From: Clostridia bacterium | GTDB lineage: Bacteria > Bacillota > Clostridia > Monoglobales > Monoglobaceae | DNA: 64,000 nucleotides | Assembly (NCBI GenBank): GCA_017546205.1 | Contig: JAFYXJ010000010.1 | Span: 29,088-93,087 of the forward strand | Direction: 5' to 3' | Shown: positions 26,276 through 36,166 of the stretch, in pieces | How positions within the stretch are numbered: position 1 is the first letter of the stretch | How the letters are laid out: every line of letters begins with the position of its first letter | The notes under the pieces: generated by a model | What the model saw: the letters and a program-made list of their open reading frames with translations, nothing else | Database searches by the model: none | What the model was told of the DNA's origin: nothing | Position numbers and translations under genes: made by a program

Positions 26276-27703
26276 ATGAATTATACCATGCTGACCGACT
26301 TTTACGAACTGACCATGGCAAACGGATACTTCAATGAGGGCATGCGTGATAAAATTGCCTATTTTGATATGTATTTCCGTCAGGCACCTGACGGAGCGGG
26401 ACTTGCCATTATGGCAGGCGTGGAACAGTTGATTGAGTATCTTAACAATCTGCATTTTTCGGAAGAAGACATTGCATTTTTGCGTGAAAAACAGTTGTTT
26501 GATGAGGACTTTTTGAACTATCTCCGCAATTTTAAGTTTTCCTGCGATGTCTGGGCAATTCCTGAGGGAACTCCCATTTTTCCCAATGAGCCTATTGTTA
26601 CGGTGCGGGGACCGTTGATTCAGGCGCAGTTTGTGGAGACCATGATTCTTCTCACTGTGAACCACCAGAGCCTGATTGCCACTAAAAGTAACCGCATTGT
26701 CCGTGCGGCAGGCAATCTTCCGGTGATGGAGTTTGGTTCCAGAAGAGCGCAAGGATATGATGGTGCCATTTATGGCGCAAGGGCGGCGTATATCGGCGGT
26801 GTTTGCGGAACAGCGTGTACCATATCGGATATTAAGTTCTCCGTTCCTGCACTGGGAACCATGGCGCACAGTTGGGTGCAGGCGTTTGACAGCGAATACG
26901 ATGCGTTTCTGGCCTATGCCAAAACATACCCCAACAATTGTACTTTGCTGATTGATACCTACAATGTGCTCAAAAGTGGACTTCCTAATGCAATCCGGGT
27001 GTTTAATGAGGTGCTGAAACCTCTGGGCATTACCAATTGCGGTGTCCGGATTGACAGCGGGGATATTACCTATCTCACCAGAAAATGCCGGAAGATGCTA
27101 GACGAGGCCGGATGGGAATCTGCTAAGATTGTGGTTTCCAATTCTTTGGATGAATATATTATCCGTGATATTTTACAGCAAGGGGCAAAGATTGATTCCT
27201 TCGGTGTAGGAGAGCGGTTGATTACCTCCAAATCAGAACCGGTATTCGGCGGTGTTTATAAACTGGTTGCGGTGGAAGAAGACGGCGTGATTGAACCCAA
27301 AATCAAAATCAGCGAAAATGTTGTTAAGATTACTACGCCGTATTTTAAAAAGGTGCATCGGCTGTATTCAAAAGAAACCGGTATGGCAATTGCAGATGTG
27401 CTTACCAGTTACGATGAGACCATTGATACGGACAAGCCTTACGAAATTTTTGATCCCCATCACACATGGAAACGAAAAATTATTACGGATTTCACGGTTC
27501 GGGAGTTGCAGGTTCCTATTTTTAAAACAGGGGAATGTGTGTATCAGTCTCCGTCCTTAAAGGAAATTCAGGAGTATTGCAAAGAAAGCCTGAAAACCAT
27601 CTGGGATGAAGTAAAGCGGTTTGAAAACCCCCATGAATATTATGTGGATTTATCTCAAAAACTTTGGGATATCCGTTATCAATTATTATCAGCACACAAT
27701 TAA
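26276..27703 (+). CDS. pncB: nicotinate phosphoribosyltransferase
   Basis: PncB joins nicotinate to PRPP, giving nicotinate mononucleotide for NadD. The 475-residue protein starts MNYTMLTDFYELTMANGYF and has MEFGSRRAQGYDGAIYGARA, GTMAHSWVQAF (catalytic His region), GVRIDSGDI and SFGVGERLITS, all in the order of the PncB2-like branch common in Firmicutes. Length and ends are normal. A PRPP synthetase gene follows 12-24 bases later, supplying the co-substrate. Confidence 0.95.
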   Translation: MNYTMLTDFYELTMANGYFNEGMRDKIAYFDMYFRQAPDGAGLAIMAGVEQLIEYLNNLHFSEEDIAFLREKQLFDEDFLNYLRNFKFSCDVWAIPEGTPIFPNEPIVTVRGPLIQAQFVETMILLTVNHQSLIATKSNRIVRAAGNLPVMEFGSRRAQGYDGAIYGARAAYIGGVCGTACTISDIKFSVPALGTMAHSWVQAFDSEYDAFLAYAKTYPNNCTLLIDTYNVLKSGLPNAIRVFNEVLKPLGITNCGVRIDSGDITYLTRKCRKMLDEAGWESAKIVVSNSLDEYIIRDILQQGAKIDSFGVGERLITSKSEPVFGGVYKLVAVEEDGVIEPKIKISENVVKITTPYFKKVHRLYSKETGMAIADVLTSYDETIDTDKPYEIFDPHHTWKRKIITDFTVRELQVPIFKTGECVYQSPSLKEIQEYCKESLKTIWDEVKRFENPHEYYVDLSQKLWDIRYQLLSAHN

Positions 27704-27727
27704 TACAGAAAGGATATGGTGGAAACA

Positions 27728-28861
27728 ATGGAACAGACAATTGAGTCGTATAACCTTGGCAGACTTGGTGTTATCGGCATGAAAGGGTGCGAGGAAATTA
27801 CACAGAAAATCAATGCGCATCTTCGCAAATTCAATGAGGGGAAAAACGAGGAAATTGAATCCTTTATCATTCCCACCAATTGCCCCCGTTTTGGAACCGG
27901 CGAAGCGAAGGCTATAATCATGCACTCCATTCGTACTTATGACATTTACATTGTTATGGATGCGTTTAATTATAACGTGACCTACAATATGTACGGAAAG
28001 GATCATCCTATGAGTCCGGATGACCATTTTCAGGATTTGAAGAGAATTATCTCCGCAATGGGAGGTAAAGCAAAGCGGATTACGGTCATTATGCCCATGC
28101 TGTATGAGGGCCGTCAGCACAAGAGAGTGACCCGTGAGTCGCTGGACTGTGCAATGATGCTTCAGGAATTGAACAATATGGGTGTTGACAATATTATTAC
28201 TTTTGATGCCCATGATCCCAGAGTACAAAACGCAATTCCGCTCAGCGGATTTGAGAATGTACATCCTACTTATCAAATGATTAAAGCTTGCATGAAATAC
28301 GACCCACAGATTATGCTGCATCCGGAAAATACGATGATTATTTCTCCGGACGAGGGTGCAGTTGGCCGTTGTATGTACTACTCTTCCGTTTTGGGTACCA
28401 ATCTTGGCATGTTCTATAAGCGGAGAGATTACTCTACCGTTATTGACGGAAAGAATCCTATCGTAGCACATGAATATTTGGGTAATGATCTGAAAGGCAA
28501 GGATGTTATCGTTGTGGATGACATGATTGCATCCGGTGATTCCATGCTTGATGTAGCAAAAGAACTGAAAAAAAGAGAAGCACGCAGAGTTTTGGTATTC
28601 TCCACATTCGGTCTTTTTACAGAGGGTGTTGAAAAATTTAACAAAGCCTATGAAGATGGCATCATTGATGCAGTATTCACTACCAATGTGGTATACCGTC
28701 AGCCGGATTTGTTGACAGCACCTTGGTATCATGAGGTGGATATGTCCAAATACATCGCTCTCTTGATTCAGACATTGAATGAAGAAAATTCAATCAGCGA
28801 ACTGCTGACCCCCATTTCAAGAATTGAGAAAATTCTGGAAAAATACAGGAATATGGCATAA
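27728..28861 (+). CDS. ribose-phosphate pyrophosphokinase, Clostridia variant
   Basis: The 377-residue protein is homologous to PRPP synthetase but longer than the usual 310-320 residues. The PRPP loop VVVDDMIASGDSML and the flag region IITFDAHDPRVQNAI are recognisable, though the canonical DLHA-type wording is altered. SFIIPTNCPRFGTGEAKAI and VIMPMLYEGRQHKR replace parts of the standard ATP site (typical HSR wording absent). The last 60 residues form an extra C-terminal extension (EVDMSKYIALLI, ISRIEKILEKYR). I chose the ATG at 27728 behind GGTGG over one at 27716. It overlaps the miaB start at TAATG. It probably makes PRPP for PncB; allosteric control may differ from standard Prs. Confidence 0.88.
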   Translation: MEQTIESYNLGRLGVIGMKGCEEITQKINAHLRKFNEGKNEEIESFIIPTNCPRFGTGEAKAIIMHSIRTYDIYIVMDAFNYNVTYNMYGKDHPMSPDDHFQDLKRIISAMGGKAKRITVIMPMLYEGRQHKRVTRESLDCAMMLQELNNMGVDNIITFDAHDPRVQNAIPLSGFENVHPTYQMIKACMKYDPQIMLHPENTMIISPDEGAVGRCMYYSSVLGTNLGMFYKRRDYSTVIDGKNPIVAHEYLGNDLKGKDVIVVDDMIASGDSMLDVAKELKKREARRVLVFSTFGLFTEGVEKFNKAYEDGIIDAVFTTNVVYRQPDLLTAPWYHEVDMSKYIALLIQTLNEENSISELLTPISRIEKILEKYRNMA

Positions 28862-30267
28862 TGAAAACAAAAACAATCAGCCTTGACCAAATGCAAGAAC
28901 AGGCAGAGTTTATAAAAAAAATTTTTGCAATTCATCGGCAACACGGTAGACAGCCTCTCGCCTTTGTGGAAACTTATGGCTGTCAGCAAAATGTCAGTGA
29001 CTCAGAAAAAATCAAAGGGATGCTCTCTGAGATGGGATATGATTTCTGTGATAAAACTGAGGATGCAGATTTGGTACTCTATAACACTTGTGCCGTGCGT
29101 GAAAATGCAGAACTTCGTGTGTTTGGTAACATTGGTGCTTTGAAACATCAAAAACGCCGGAATCCGGATATGAAGATTGTGGTCTGCGGCTGCATGATGC
29201 AACAGGAACATATTGCAGAAACCATCAAAAGGAAGTATCCCCATGTGGATTTATTACTGGGAACCCATGCTTTGTATCGGTTTCCACAACGGCTTTATGA
29301 GGTTTTGCATCAGGGGCGCTTCTTTGATGCAGAGAATGAAGAGGGCTCCATTTTTGAGGGGATTCCCTATTATCGCGGTGCCAAACCATTGGCAAACATT
29401 CCTATTATGTATGGATGTAACAACTTCTGTACCTATTGTATCGTGCCTTATGTAAGGGGGCGTGAGAGGAGCCGGAACCCTCAGCATATTCTTGATGAAA
29501 TTCAGCAGGTTGCCAAGGAAGGATATCGTGAGGTTATGCTCCTTGGACAGAATGTAAACTCTTATGGCAATGATCTGGAAGAGGAGATGGACTTTGCCAC
29601 GCTTTTGCGGGAAGTTTGCAAAATTGACGGCATTGAACGGGTTCGGTTCATGACCTCCCATCCCAAGGATTTATCCGATGCCTTGATTACCGTTATGAAA
29701 GAAGAACCGAAGATATGCAAGCAATTGCATCTTCCGGTGCAATCGGGGTCCAATCGTGTGCTTTCTGCCATGAACCGAAAGTATACACGGGAGGCATATC
29801 TGGAACTTGTCAGGAAAGTCAAATCTGCCATGCCGAATATTGTATTGACTACCGACATTATTGTGGGATTTCCCGGAGAAACCGACGAGGAATTTGAGGA
29901 AACCCTCTCTATTTTACAGGAAGTGGAGTATGATACAATATTTTCATTCATTTACTCCAAACGGGTGGGAACGCCTGCTGCATCTATGCCGGATGTGATG
30001 GATGAAGAACAAAAGCACCGGAATTTTGACCGGATGCTGGCGTTGCAGAATGAGATTTCTAAACGGAAAAACGACGCTTATCTTGGCAGTACCCAAAAGG
30101 TGCTGGTGGAGGGCATCAGCAAAAATAACAGCGATACACTTACCGGACGTACAGAAGGCGGCAAGGTAGTGAACTTTATTGGTGACCAATCACAAATCGG
30201 TGAATTTGTCACAGTTACAATTACCAAAACACAGACTTGGTCTCTCTTTGGAGAACTGAGCGAATAG
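28861..30267 (+). CDS. miaB: tRNA-2-methylthio-N6-dimethylallyladenosine synthase MiaB
   Basis: MiaB adds a methylthio group to i6A37 in tRNA. The 468-residue protein has the N-terminal UPF0004 domain (FVETYGCQQNVSDSEKIKG, CAVRENAE, VVCGCMMQQ) with its auxiliary-cluster cysteines, the radical-SAM CNNFCTYC motif, and a C-terminal TRAM domain (about residues 400-465). The next-step partner MiaA lies at 35.3 kb. An unusual feature is Gln in CQQN where most members have CQMN. It starts in the stop of the PRPP synthetase gene. Confidence 0.96.
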   Translation: MKTKTISLDQMQEQAEFIKKIFAIHRQHGRQPLAFVETYGCQQNVSDSEKIKGMLSEMGYDFCDKTEDADLVLYNTCAVRENAELRVFGNIGALKHQKRRNPDMKIVVCGCMMQQEHIAETIKRKYPHVDLLLGTHALYRFPQRLYEVLHQGRFFDAENEEGSIFEGIPYYRGAKPLANIPIMYGCNNFCTYCIVPYVRGRERSRNPQHILDEIQQVAKEGYREVMLLGQNVNSYGNDLEEEMDFATLLREVCKIDGIERVRFMTSHPKDLSDALITVMKEEPKICKQLHLPVQSGSNRVLSAMNRKYTREAYLELVRKVKSAMPNIVLTTDIIVGFPGETDEEFEETLSILQEVEYDTIFSFIYSKRVGTPAASMPDVMDEEQKHRNFDRMLALQNEISKRKNDAYLGSTQKVLVEGISKNNSDTLTGRTEGGKVVNFIGDQSQIGEFVTVTITKTQTWSLFGELSE

Positions 30268-30282
30268 AAAGGATGTTTAATT

Positions 30283-30672
30283 ATGGATCAGGAAAAAATT
30301 TTTGAAAAAGCAAAGGAACTGGGAGAACTGATTGCCCACAGTGATGTAAAAGCCCGTGCGGATGAAGCAAACCGTGCTCTGACTGCAGATACTGATGCAG
30401 TAGACTTAATCAGCGGTTACAACGACAAACGCCAGGAAAAATTGGAAGCCTTTGCTGATAAACAGCCTACAGCGGAGGAGGCGCAGGAAATCAATGAGTT
30501 CTTGCAGAACGAGTTTAACAAGATTGCGGAAAATGCAACCATTCGGGAATACATTGAGGCAAATCGTGCTTTTGAGAGTGTGCTGAACCAGATGGATCAG
30601 ATTATCAAAAACGCAATTTCCGGAGGACACAGTTGCGGAGGCTCTTGCAGCGAATGTGGTGGCTGTCACTAA
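30283..30672 (+). CDS. YlbF-family helical protein with a Cys-rich tail
   Basis: This 129-residue protein is mostly helical and fits the YlbF/YmcA (DUF964) family; in Bacillus these proteins form the Y-complex that, with YaaT, acts on RNase Y. The C-terminal tail has four cysteines at 118, 122, 125 and 128 (SCGGSCSECGGCH), which resembles a metal or cluster site. Bacillus Y-complex members bind 4Fe-4S clusters, so this tail could serve the same role. It lies 15 bases after miaB and before mutS, with two hairpins following. Confidence 0.85.
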   Translation: MDQEKIFEKAKELGELIAHSDVKARADEANRALTADTDAVDLISGYNDKRQEKLEAFADKQPTAEEAQEINEFLQNEFNKIAENATIREYIEANRAFESVLNQMDQIIKNAISGGHSCGGSCSECGGCH

Positions 30673-30685
30673 AATAAATATTACA

Positions 30686-30742
30686 AACCGAGAACAATGT
30701 TTTGTCTCGGTTAAGAACCGCTGACTGTTTTGGTCTGCGGTT
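30686..30742 (+). terminator. two tandem hairpins between the YlbF-like gene and mutS
   Basis: AACCGAGA (30686-30693) pairs with TCTCGGTT (30705-30712), and AACCGC (30716-30721) pairs with GCGGTT (30737-30742), the second including GAC/GTC inside. A TTTCTTC tail follows. Both look like a weak terminator or attenuator before mutS. Confidence 0.55.
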
Positions 30743-30766
30743 TCTTCGATAAAGGAGGGGTAACCG

Positions 30767-33406
30767 GTGGCACAGGAATTGAACAGAGACCAATTGACAC
30801 CAATGATGCAACAGTATTTTGTTGTAAAAGATGAATATAAGGATTGCATTTTGATGTATCGCCTGGGCGATTTTTACGAAATGTTTTTTGATGATGCCCT
30901 GATTGCCTCTAAGGTTCTGGATATTGCCCTGACAGGACGAAACTGCGGATTGGAAGAGCGTGCACCTATGTGCGGTATTCCGTTTCATGCTGCAGATGGG
31001 TATATCTCCCGTTTGGTTACGGCTGGATATTCGGTTGCTATCTGTGAACAAGCAGAAGATCCGGCAACGGCAAAAGGTTTGGTACGCAGAGAGGTTATTC
31101 GTGTTGTAACGCCCGGAACCATTATGGACGCCTCTGCGTTGGATGCCAATAAAAACAATTATCTTTGCTCTCTTTCTATGGGAGAGCAGGGAGCGGGGCT
31201 TGCCTTTGTAGATATTACCACAGGGGAATGCTCTACAGTGGAACTGACCGGCGAGGATGTGTTCACGTCTATTTTAAATGAGGTTACCAAATTTGCGCCC
31301 ATTGAGATTCTGATGAATCTTCGGGCGTATGAAAATGCCAATCTTCTTCGCACGGTTCAGGATAAAACCCATGGGACGGTTCGCAACTACTATGATTGGG
31401 CATATGGAAGTGACCATGCTATGCAGAAATGTCAGCGCCAGTTTGGCGAGGAAGCAGACCGACTTTTGGGCAAGCCTCATTGCATGTCTGCGTTGGGGGC
31501 GTTACTGCTTTATCTGGAGGAGACCCAGAAAACAGAACTGACCAATTTGAAAAGTGTTGAGGTGAATGGTGACGAGGGGAAAATGCAGATGGATATGTAT
31601 ACCCTCAGGAATCTGGAAATTCTGGAAACATTGCGGGACAGAAATGCAAGAGGTAGTTTGCTTCATGTTCTTAATCGCACCAAAACCTCTATGGGGGCAC
31701 GGCTTTTGAGAAAATGGGTGACAGCACCCCTTCTTAACTGTGCTATGATTTCCAATCGGCACATTGCGGTAGAGGAATTGTTGAAAGACCCTCTGCTTCG
31801 TGCAGAAATTGCAGAATGTTTAAAACAGATTTCCGATATGGAGCGTTTGATTAACAGAGTTGTATATCGTACCGCAAGTTGCGGCGATTTGACGGCGTTG
31901 AAGAAATCTCTCCAACAGTTGCCTATGTTGGTGCATTGTCTGGGAGAAACCCATGCAAAACTGCTCAGCCAATGTGTGAGAGATATTGATTTATTGGAAG
32001 ATATCTGTTATTTGATTGACACGACCATCGATCCGGATGCACCGGCAACTCTGCGAAACGGCGGTTTGATTTTAAAGGGTGCCAATGAGGAATTGGACCA
32101 TGTTCGCGACCTTGCGGAAAACGGACAGAAAATATTGACTGAGATGGTAGAAAAGGAAAAAGAAAAGACCGGAATCAAAACCATGAAACTGGGTTACAAT
32201 AAGGTCTTTGGATATTATGTTGAAATTAGCAAACTCTACGTGGAGCAGGTACCGGAATACTTTATCCGGAAACAAACCCTGACCAATGGAGAACGCTACA
32301 TAACGCCTGAACTGAAAGAGGTTGAAGAAGCGGTTCTGGATGCAAGTACTCGCTGCGTGGATATGGAGTATGAATTGTTCTGTCAGGTAAGAGATCGTGT
32401 AGGACAGGCGTTGGACCGCGTCAAACGTACTGCGGATGCAGTAGCGAGAGTGGATGTGCTTTGCTCGTTTGCACAAATTGCAGAGAAAAACGGATACTGC
32501 ATGCCTACTGTCACTATGGGTGACCGTATTTATATCAAAAATGGACGTCACCCTGTTGTGGAACAACTGCATAAAAATGTGCCTTTTATTCCCAATGATG
32601 CGAATCTTGATAATCAGGGGAATCAGATTGCTTTGATTACCGGACCTAATATGGCAGGTAAATCTACTTATATGAGGCAGACTGCTTTGATTGTGCTGAT
32701 GGCACAGATTGGCAGTTTTGTTCCTGCACAAGAAGCGGAAATCGGAATTGTAGACCAGATTTTTACCCGGGTGGGAGCATCTGATGACCTTGCATCGGGA
32801 CAAAGTACCTTTATGGTGGAAATGAATGAAGTTGCCTACATTCTGGAACATGCAACCAATAAGAGCCTGATCATTTTGGACGAGGTGGGAAGAGGCACTA
32901 GTACCTTTGACGGATTGGGCATTGCATGGGCAGTGGTAGAATATATTGCCGATGTGAAAAAATGCGGTGCAAAAACCATGTTTGCGACCCACTACCATGA
33001 ACTGACCCAGTTGGAGGATACCATCCCCAATGTGAAAAACTTCTCTATTGCCGTGAAAAAAAGGGGAGACAGTATCAGTTTTCTCAGAAAAATTATCCGT
33101 GGCGGTGCGGACCGCAGTTATGGTGTAGATGTGGCAGTATTGGCGGGAGTAAAAAAATCTGTTACCCGCCGTGCTGCGGAGATTGTTGAAGCGTTGGAAA
33201 ACGATGACAATAAACAGGTTTCCCATGCTCAAATCAAAACACACGTCCCTGCACCTTTGGAAAATAATCAAATGGACTTTTTTGCTTTGGCGGAGAATCC
33301 GGTGATTACAGAATTAAAAGAAATAGACTTGAATGTGATGACTCCGGTAGAGGCATTGACCAAGCTTTTTGATCTTCAGGCAAAGGCAAAAAATCAGGAG
33401 TCTTAG
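30767..33406 (+). CDS. mutS: DNA mismatch repair protein MutS
   Basis: MutS recognises mismatches and recruits MutL. The 879-residue protein has the N-terminal mismatch domain with GDFYEMFFDDA (the Phe-x-Glu reading motif), connector, core and clamp, and the ATPase domain with Walker A TGPNMAGKSTYMRQ, the DDLASGQSTFMVEMNE signature and Walker B IILDEVGRGTSTFDG. The C-terminal tail is short. GTG at 30767 is preceded by AAGGAGGGG. MutL follows 18 bases later. Confidence 0.98.
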   Translation: MAQELNRDQLTPMMQQYFVVKDEYKDCILMYRLGDFYEMFFDDALIASKVLDIALTGRNCGLEERAPMCGIPFHAADGYISRLVTAGYSVAICEQAEDPATAKGLVRREVIRVVTPGTIMDASALDANKNNYLCSLSMGEQGAGLAFVDITTGECSTVELTGEDVFTSILNEVTKFAPIEILMNLRAYENANLLRTVQDKTHGTVRNYYDWAYGSDHAMQKCQRQFGEEADRLLGKPHCMSALGALLLYLEETQKTELTNLKSVEVNGDEGKMQMDMYTLRNLEILETLRDRNARGSLLHVLNRTKTSMGARLLRKWVTAPLLNCAMISNRHIAVEELLKDPLLRAEIAECLKQISDMERLINRVVYRTASCGDLTALKKSLQQLPMLVHCLGETHAKLLSQCVRDIDLLEDICYLIDTTIDPDAPATLRNGGLILKGANEELDHVRDLAENGQKILTEMVEKEKEKTGIKTMKLGYNKVFGYYVEISKLYVEQVPEYFIRKQTLTNGERYITPELKEVEEAVLDASTRCVDMEYELFCQVRDRVGQALDRVKRTADAVARVDVLCSFAQIAEKNGYCMPTVTMGDRIYIKNGRHPVVEQLHKNVPFIPNDANLDNQGNQIALITGPNMAGKSTYMRQTALIVLMAQIGSFVPAQEAEIGIVDQIFTRVGASDDLASGQSTFMVEMNEVAYILEHATNKSLIILDEVGRGTSTFDGLGIAWAVVEYIADVKKCGAKTMFATHYHELTQLEDTIPNVKNFSIAVKKRGDSISFLRKIIRGGADRSYGVDVAVLAGVKKSVTRRAAEIVEALENDDNKQVSHAQIKTHVPAPLENNQMDFFALAENPVITELKEIDLNVMTPVEALTKLFDLQAKAKNQES

Positions 33407-33424
33407 TGAAATGAGGTGAAAACT

Positions 33425-35257
33425 ATGGCGGAAATTAGGGTGTTGTCTTCCTCGGTTGCCGATAAAATTGCGGCAGGTGAGGTTGCAGAACGGCCGTCAG
33501 CGGTGGTAAAAGAATTGGTGGAAAATGCCATAGATGCCGGCGCTGATAAAATTGAGGTGGAAATCAAACAGGGCGGTGTTGGATATATCCGCGTCACCGA
33601 CAACGGATGCGGAATTCCGCGAGGGCAGGTGAAAACTGCTTTTTTGCGGCATGCCACCAGCAAACTAACCGAAATTGATGATTTGTACCGCATTTCTACC
33701 ATGGGATTTCGAGGAGAGGCTCTGGCAAGTATTTGTGCGGTCTCTCAGGTTGAGATTGTCACCAAAACTGCTGATGCAGAAGAAGGGACATTCCTTTCCG
33801 TAGCCAATGGGAAAGCGGAAGAGGAGTCATTGATTGCATGCGGAGACGGAACTACTATGGTGGTGGAGAATCTGTTTGCCAATGTGCCTGCCAGAATGAA
33901 GTTTTTGAAAAAAGATTCCACAGAGGCAGGATATGTGGCAGATGTATTGAGCCGGATTGCCTTGTCCAGACCGGAGATTTCATTCACCTACATTTGTGAC
34001 GGTAATGAAATTTTTGCAACAGCAGGCGACGGAAAGTTGGAAAATGTGATTCTCAATCTGTATGGTTTGGAGCATGCAAAAGCAATTCTTCCGGTAGATT
34101 ATACGGAAGAAAAAATAAGAATCCACGGTGTGGTAGGCAAACCGGAAATTTCCAGAGGAAACAGGAGTAGGCAAACCTTGTTTGTCAATGGCAGATATGT
34201 GAAAAATCATGTACTCTCCAAGGTTGCAGAGGAGGCGTTTCGTAACCGGATGATGGTGGGAAAGTTTCCGTTTTTTGTGCTTCATGTGGATTTGCCGGCA
34301 GAATTGGTAGACGTGAATGTGCATCCGGCGAAGACGGAAGTAAAGTTTGCCAATGAAAAACAAATTTATGACGTGGCGTATCATGCCATCAAAAATGCAT
34401 TATATGTAAAAGAAGAAACAGTATCCGTACAGGAAAAATCGATAGAACAACCGATGCCAAAGATGACGGTGTCGGCACCTATATCTAATTATTCGCCTCA
34501 ACCGCAACGGGTTAATCCTATTTTGGTGCGGGAATATATGGATGCGACCATCCCCAAAGAGATGCCTTCCGTTTCTTCTGTTAAGGAACCAACACCGGTG
34601 AAGGTCAATATAATAGAAGAAACTCCTTTCAAACAAGAGGTTATGGAAGAACTGCAATCGGTTCTGGAAATGGATGAACCGGCAAAAATCATCGGGCAAA
34701 TCTTTGATACTTATATTATTTGTCAGCAAGGGGACGAAGTTTTCTTTATTGATCAGCATGCCGCTCATGAACGGATGCGGTTTGAAACTTTAAAAGAATC
34801 TTATCAAAAGAAAGAAAAGTTTACCCAGATGTTGTTGAGTCCTATCGTTTTGAATCTGGATTTCAGGGAAAAGCAGACAGTGATGGAACATCTATCCGGA
34901 TTTCTTATGTTTGGCTTTGATATGGACGATTTTGGAGGCAATGCGGTGATTATTAACGGAACGCCCGTTGCCATGGATGAAAGCAGAATCAGGGATTTGA
35001 TGCTGGAACTTTCTGATGCCATGGAACAACAGCGGCAACATCCCATTGCAGATTTTGAGGAAGCGGCATTGGATATGATTGCGTGTAAAGGAGCGATCAA
35101 GGCAAACAAGCATCTTTCCTATGTAGAAATGCAGGATTTGGTGCAAAGGGTAGCAGAACTAGAAACGCAGGGTGTAAATTCTTGCCCTCATGGAAGACCC
35201 ATTCGCATTACCTTTACTAAGGACGAAATTGAGAAATTGTTTAAGCGTAAATTATGA
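33425..35257 (+). CDS. mutL: DNA mismatch repair protein MutL
   Basis: MutL links mismatch recognition to strand incision. The 610-residue protein has the GHKL ATPase: KELVENAIDAGADKI, DNGCGIPRG, RHATSKL and TMGFRGEALASI. A variable linker (about residues 340-420) leads to the C-terminal dimerisation domain with the endonuclease motif DQHAAHERMRFE, so it is a nicking-type MutL, as expected where MutH is absent. The CPHGRP motif near the C-terminus is present. The ATG at 33425 fits GAGGTG. Confidence 0.97.
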   Translation: MAEIRVLSSSVADKIAAGEVAERPSAVVKELVENAIDAGADKIEVEIKQGGVGYIRVTDNGCGIPRGQVKTAFLRHATSKLTEIDDLYRISTMGFRGEALASICAVSQVEIVTKTADAEEGTFLSVANGKAEEESLIACGDGTTMVVENLFANVPARMKFLKKDSTEAGYVADVLSRIALSRPEISFTYICDGNEIFATAGDGKLENVILNLYGLEHAKAILPVDYTEEKIRIHGVVGKPEISRGNRSRQTLFVNGRYVKNHVLSKVAEEAFRNRMMVGKFPFFVLHVDLPAELVDVNVHPAKTEVKFANEKQIYDVAYHAIKNALYVKEETVSVQEKSIEQPMPKMTVSAPISNYSPQPQRVNPILVREYMDATIPKEMPSVSSVKEPTPVKVNIIEETPFKQEVMEELQSVLEMDEPAKIIGQIFDTYIICQQGDEVFFIDQHAAHERMRFETLKESYQKKEKFTQMLLSPIVLNLDFREKQTVMEHLSGFLMFGFDMDDFGGNAVIINGTPVAMDESRIRDLMLELSDAMEQQRQHPIADFEEAALDMIACKGAIKANKHLSYVEMQDLVQRVAELETQGVNSCPHGRPIRITFTKDEIEKLFKRKL

Positions 35258-35269
35258 GAGGTGCATCTT

Positions 35270-36163
35270 ATGTCCAAACCTAAAATTTTTTGCGTTGTAG
35301 GACCTACGGCATCGGGAAAAACCGCTTTTGCCATTGCACTTGCAGAGAAAATGCAGGGAGAAGTAGTATCCTGTGATTCTATGCAGATTTATCGGGGTAT
35401 GGATATCGGAACCGCCAAACCAACCAAAGAAGAAATGAGAGGGATACCCCATCATATGCTGGATATCGTTTCGCCGGAAGAAAATTTCAGCGTTGCTGAT
35501 TTTGTTGCCGGAGCCACACAAGTGATTGAAGAAATCTTATCCCGTGGCAAGATGCCAATTCTATGCGGGGGAACAGGTCTTTATGTAGACAGCATTCTCA
35601 ATGGCATTTCTTTTTCGGAGGAAGCCAGAGATGACGCATATCGGCAGGAATTAAAAGCGCTTGCGGATGCTGAGGGGGTGGAGGCAGTACACCGAATTCT
35701 GATGCAAGCTGACCCTGATGCAGCTGCAGAAATCCATCCAAATAATGTGAAACGTGTGATACGCGCATTGGAAATTATAAAAACATCAGGGAAGACCAAA
35801 GCGGAATTTGACCGTGATGCGAGGAAAGAATCACCATATGACGCCACGGTTTACGGAATGTATTTAGAAAGAGAAAAGCTGTACCGGAGAATTGATTTAC
35901 GCGTGGATATGATGATGCAACAGGGACTTTTGGATGAAGTAAAAGAGCTGTTAAATCAGGGAATCTCCATGCAAGCAACAGCAATGCAGGCAATCGGATA
36001 TAAGGAATTTTCAGCATATTTACAAGGGGAATGCACCTTGGAAGATGCGGTAGAAACCGTGAAACGGGAAAGCCGCCGCTATGCAAAAAGACAGATGACA
36101 TGGTTCCGCCGTAATCCGGATATTTTATGGATTCATCCATTAACAGATATCAAATTGCTATAA
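35270..36163 (+). CDS. miaA: tRNA dimethylallyltransferase MiaA
   Basis: MiaA transfers a dimethylallyl group to A37 of tRNAs reading U-starting codons, preparing the substrate for MiaB. The 297-residue protein has the P-loop VVGPTASGKTAFAI, VSCDSMQIYRGMDIGTAKP, and GGTGLYVDSILNG. The stretch HMLDIVSPEENFSVADF also matches. I chose the ATG at 35270 with GAGAGGTG upstream. It ends the repair/tRNA block; the following 180 bases hold the next promoter. Confidence 0.96.
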   Translation: MSKPKIFCVVGPTASGKTAFAIALAEKMQGEVVSCDSMQIYRGMDIGTAKPTKEEMRGIPHHMLDIVSPEENFSVADFVAGATQVIEEILSRGKMPILCGGTGLYVDSILNGISFSEEARDDAYRQELKALADAEGVEAVHRILMQADPDAAAEIHPNNVKRVIRALEIIKTSGKTKAEFDRDARKESPYDATVYGMYLEREKLYRRIDLRVDMMMQQGLLDEVKELLNQGISMQATAMQAIGYKEFSAYLQGECTLEDAVETVKRESRRYAKRQMTWFRRNPDILWIHPLTDIKLL

Positions 36164-36166
36164 AAA

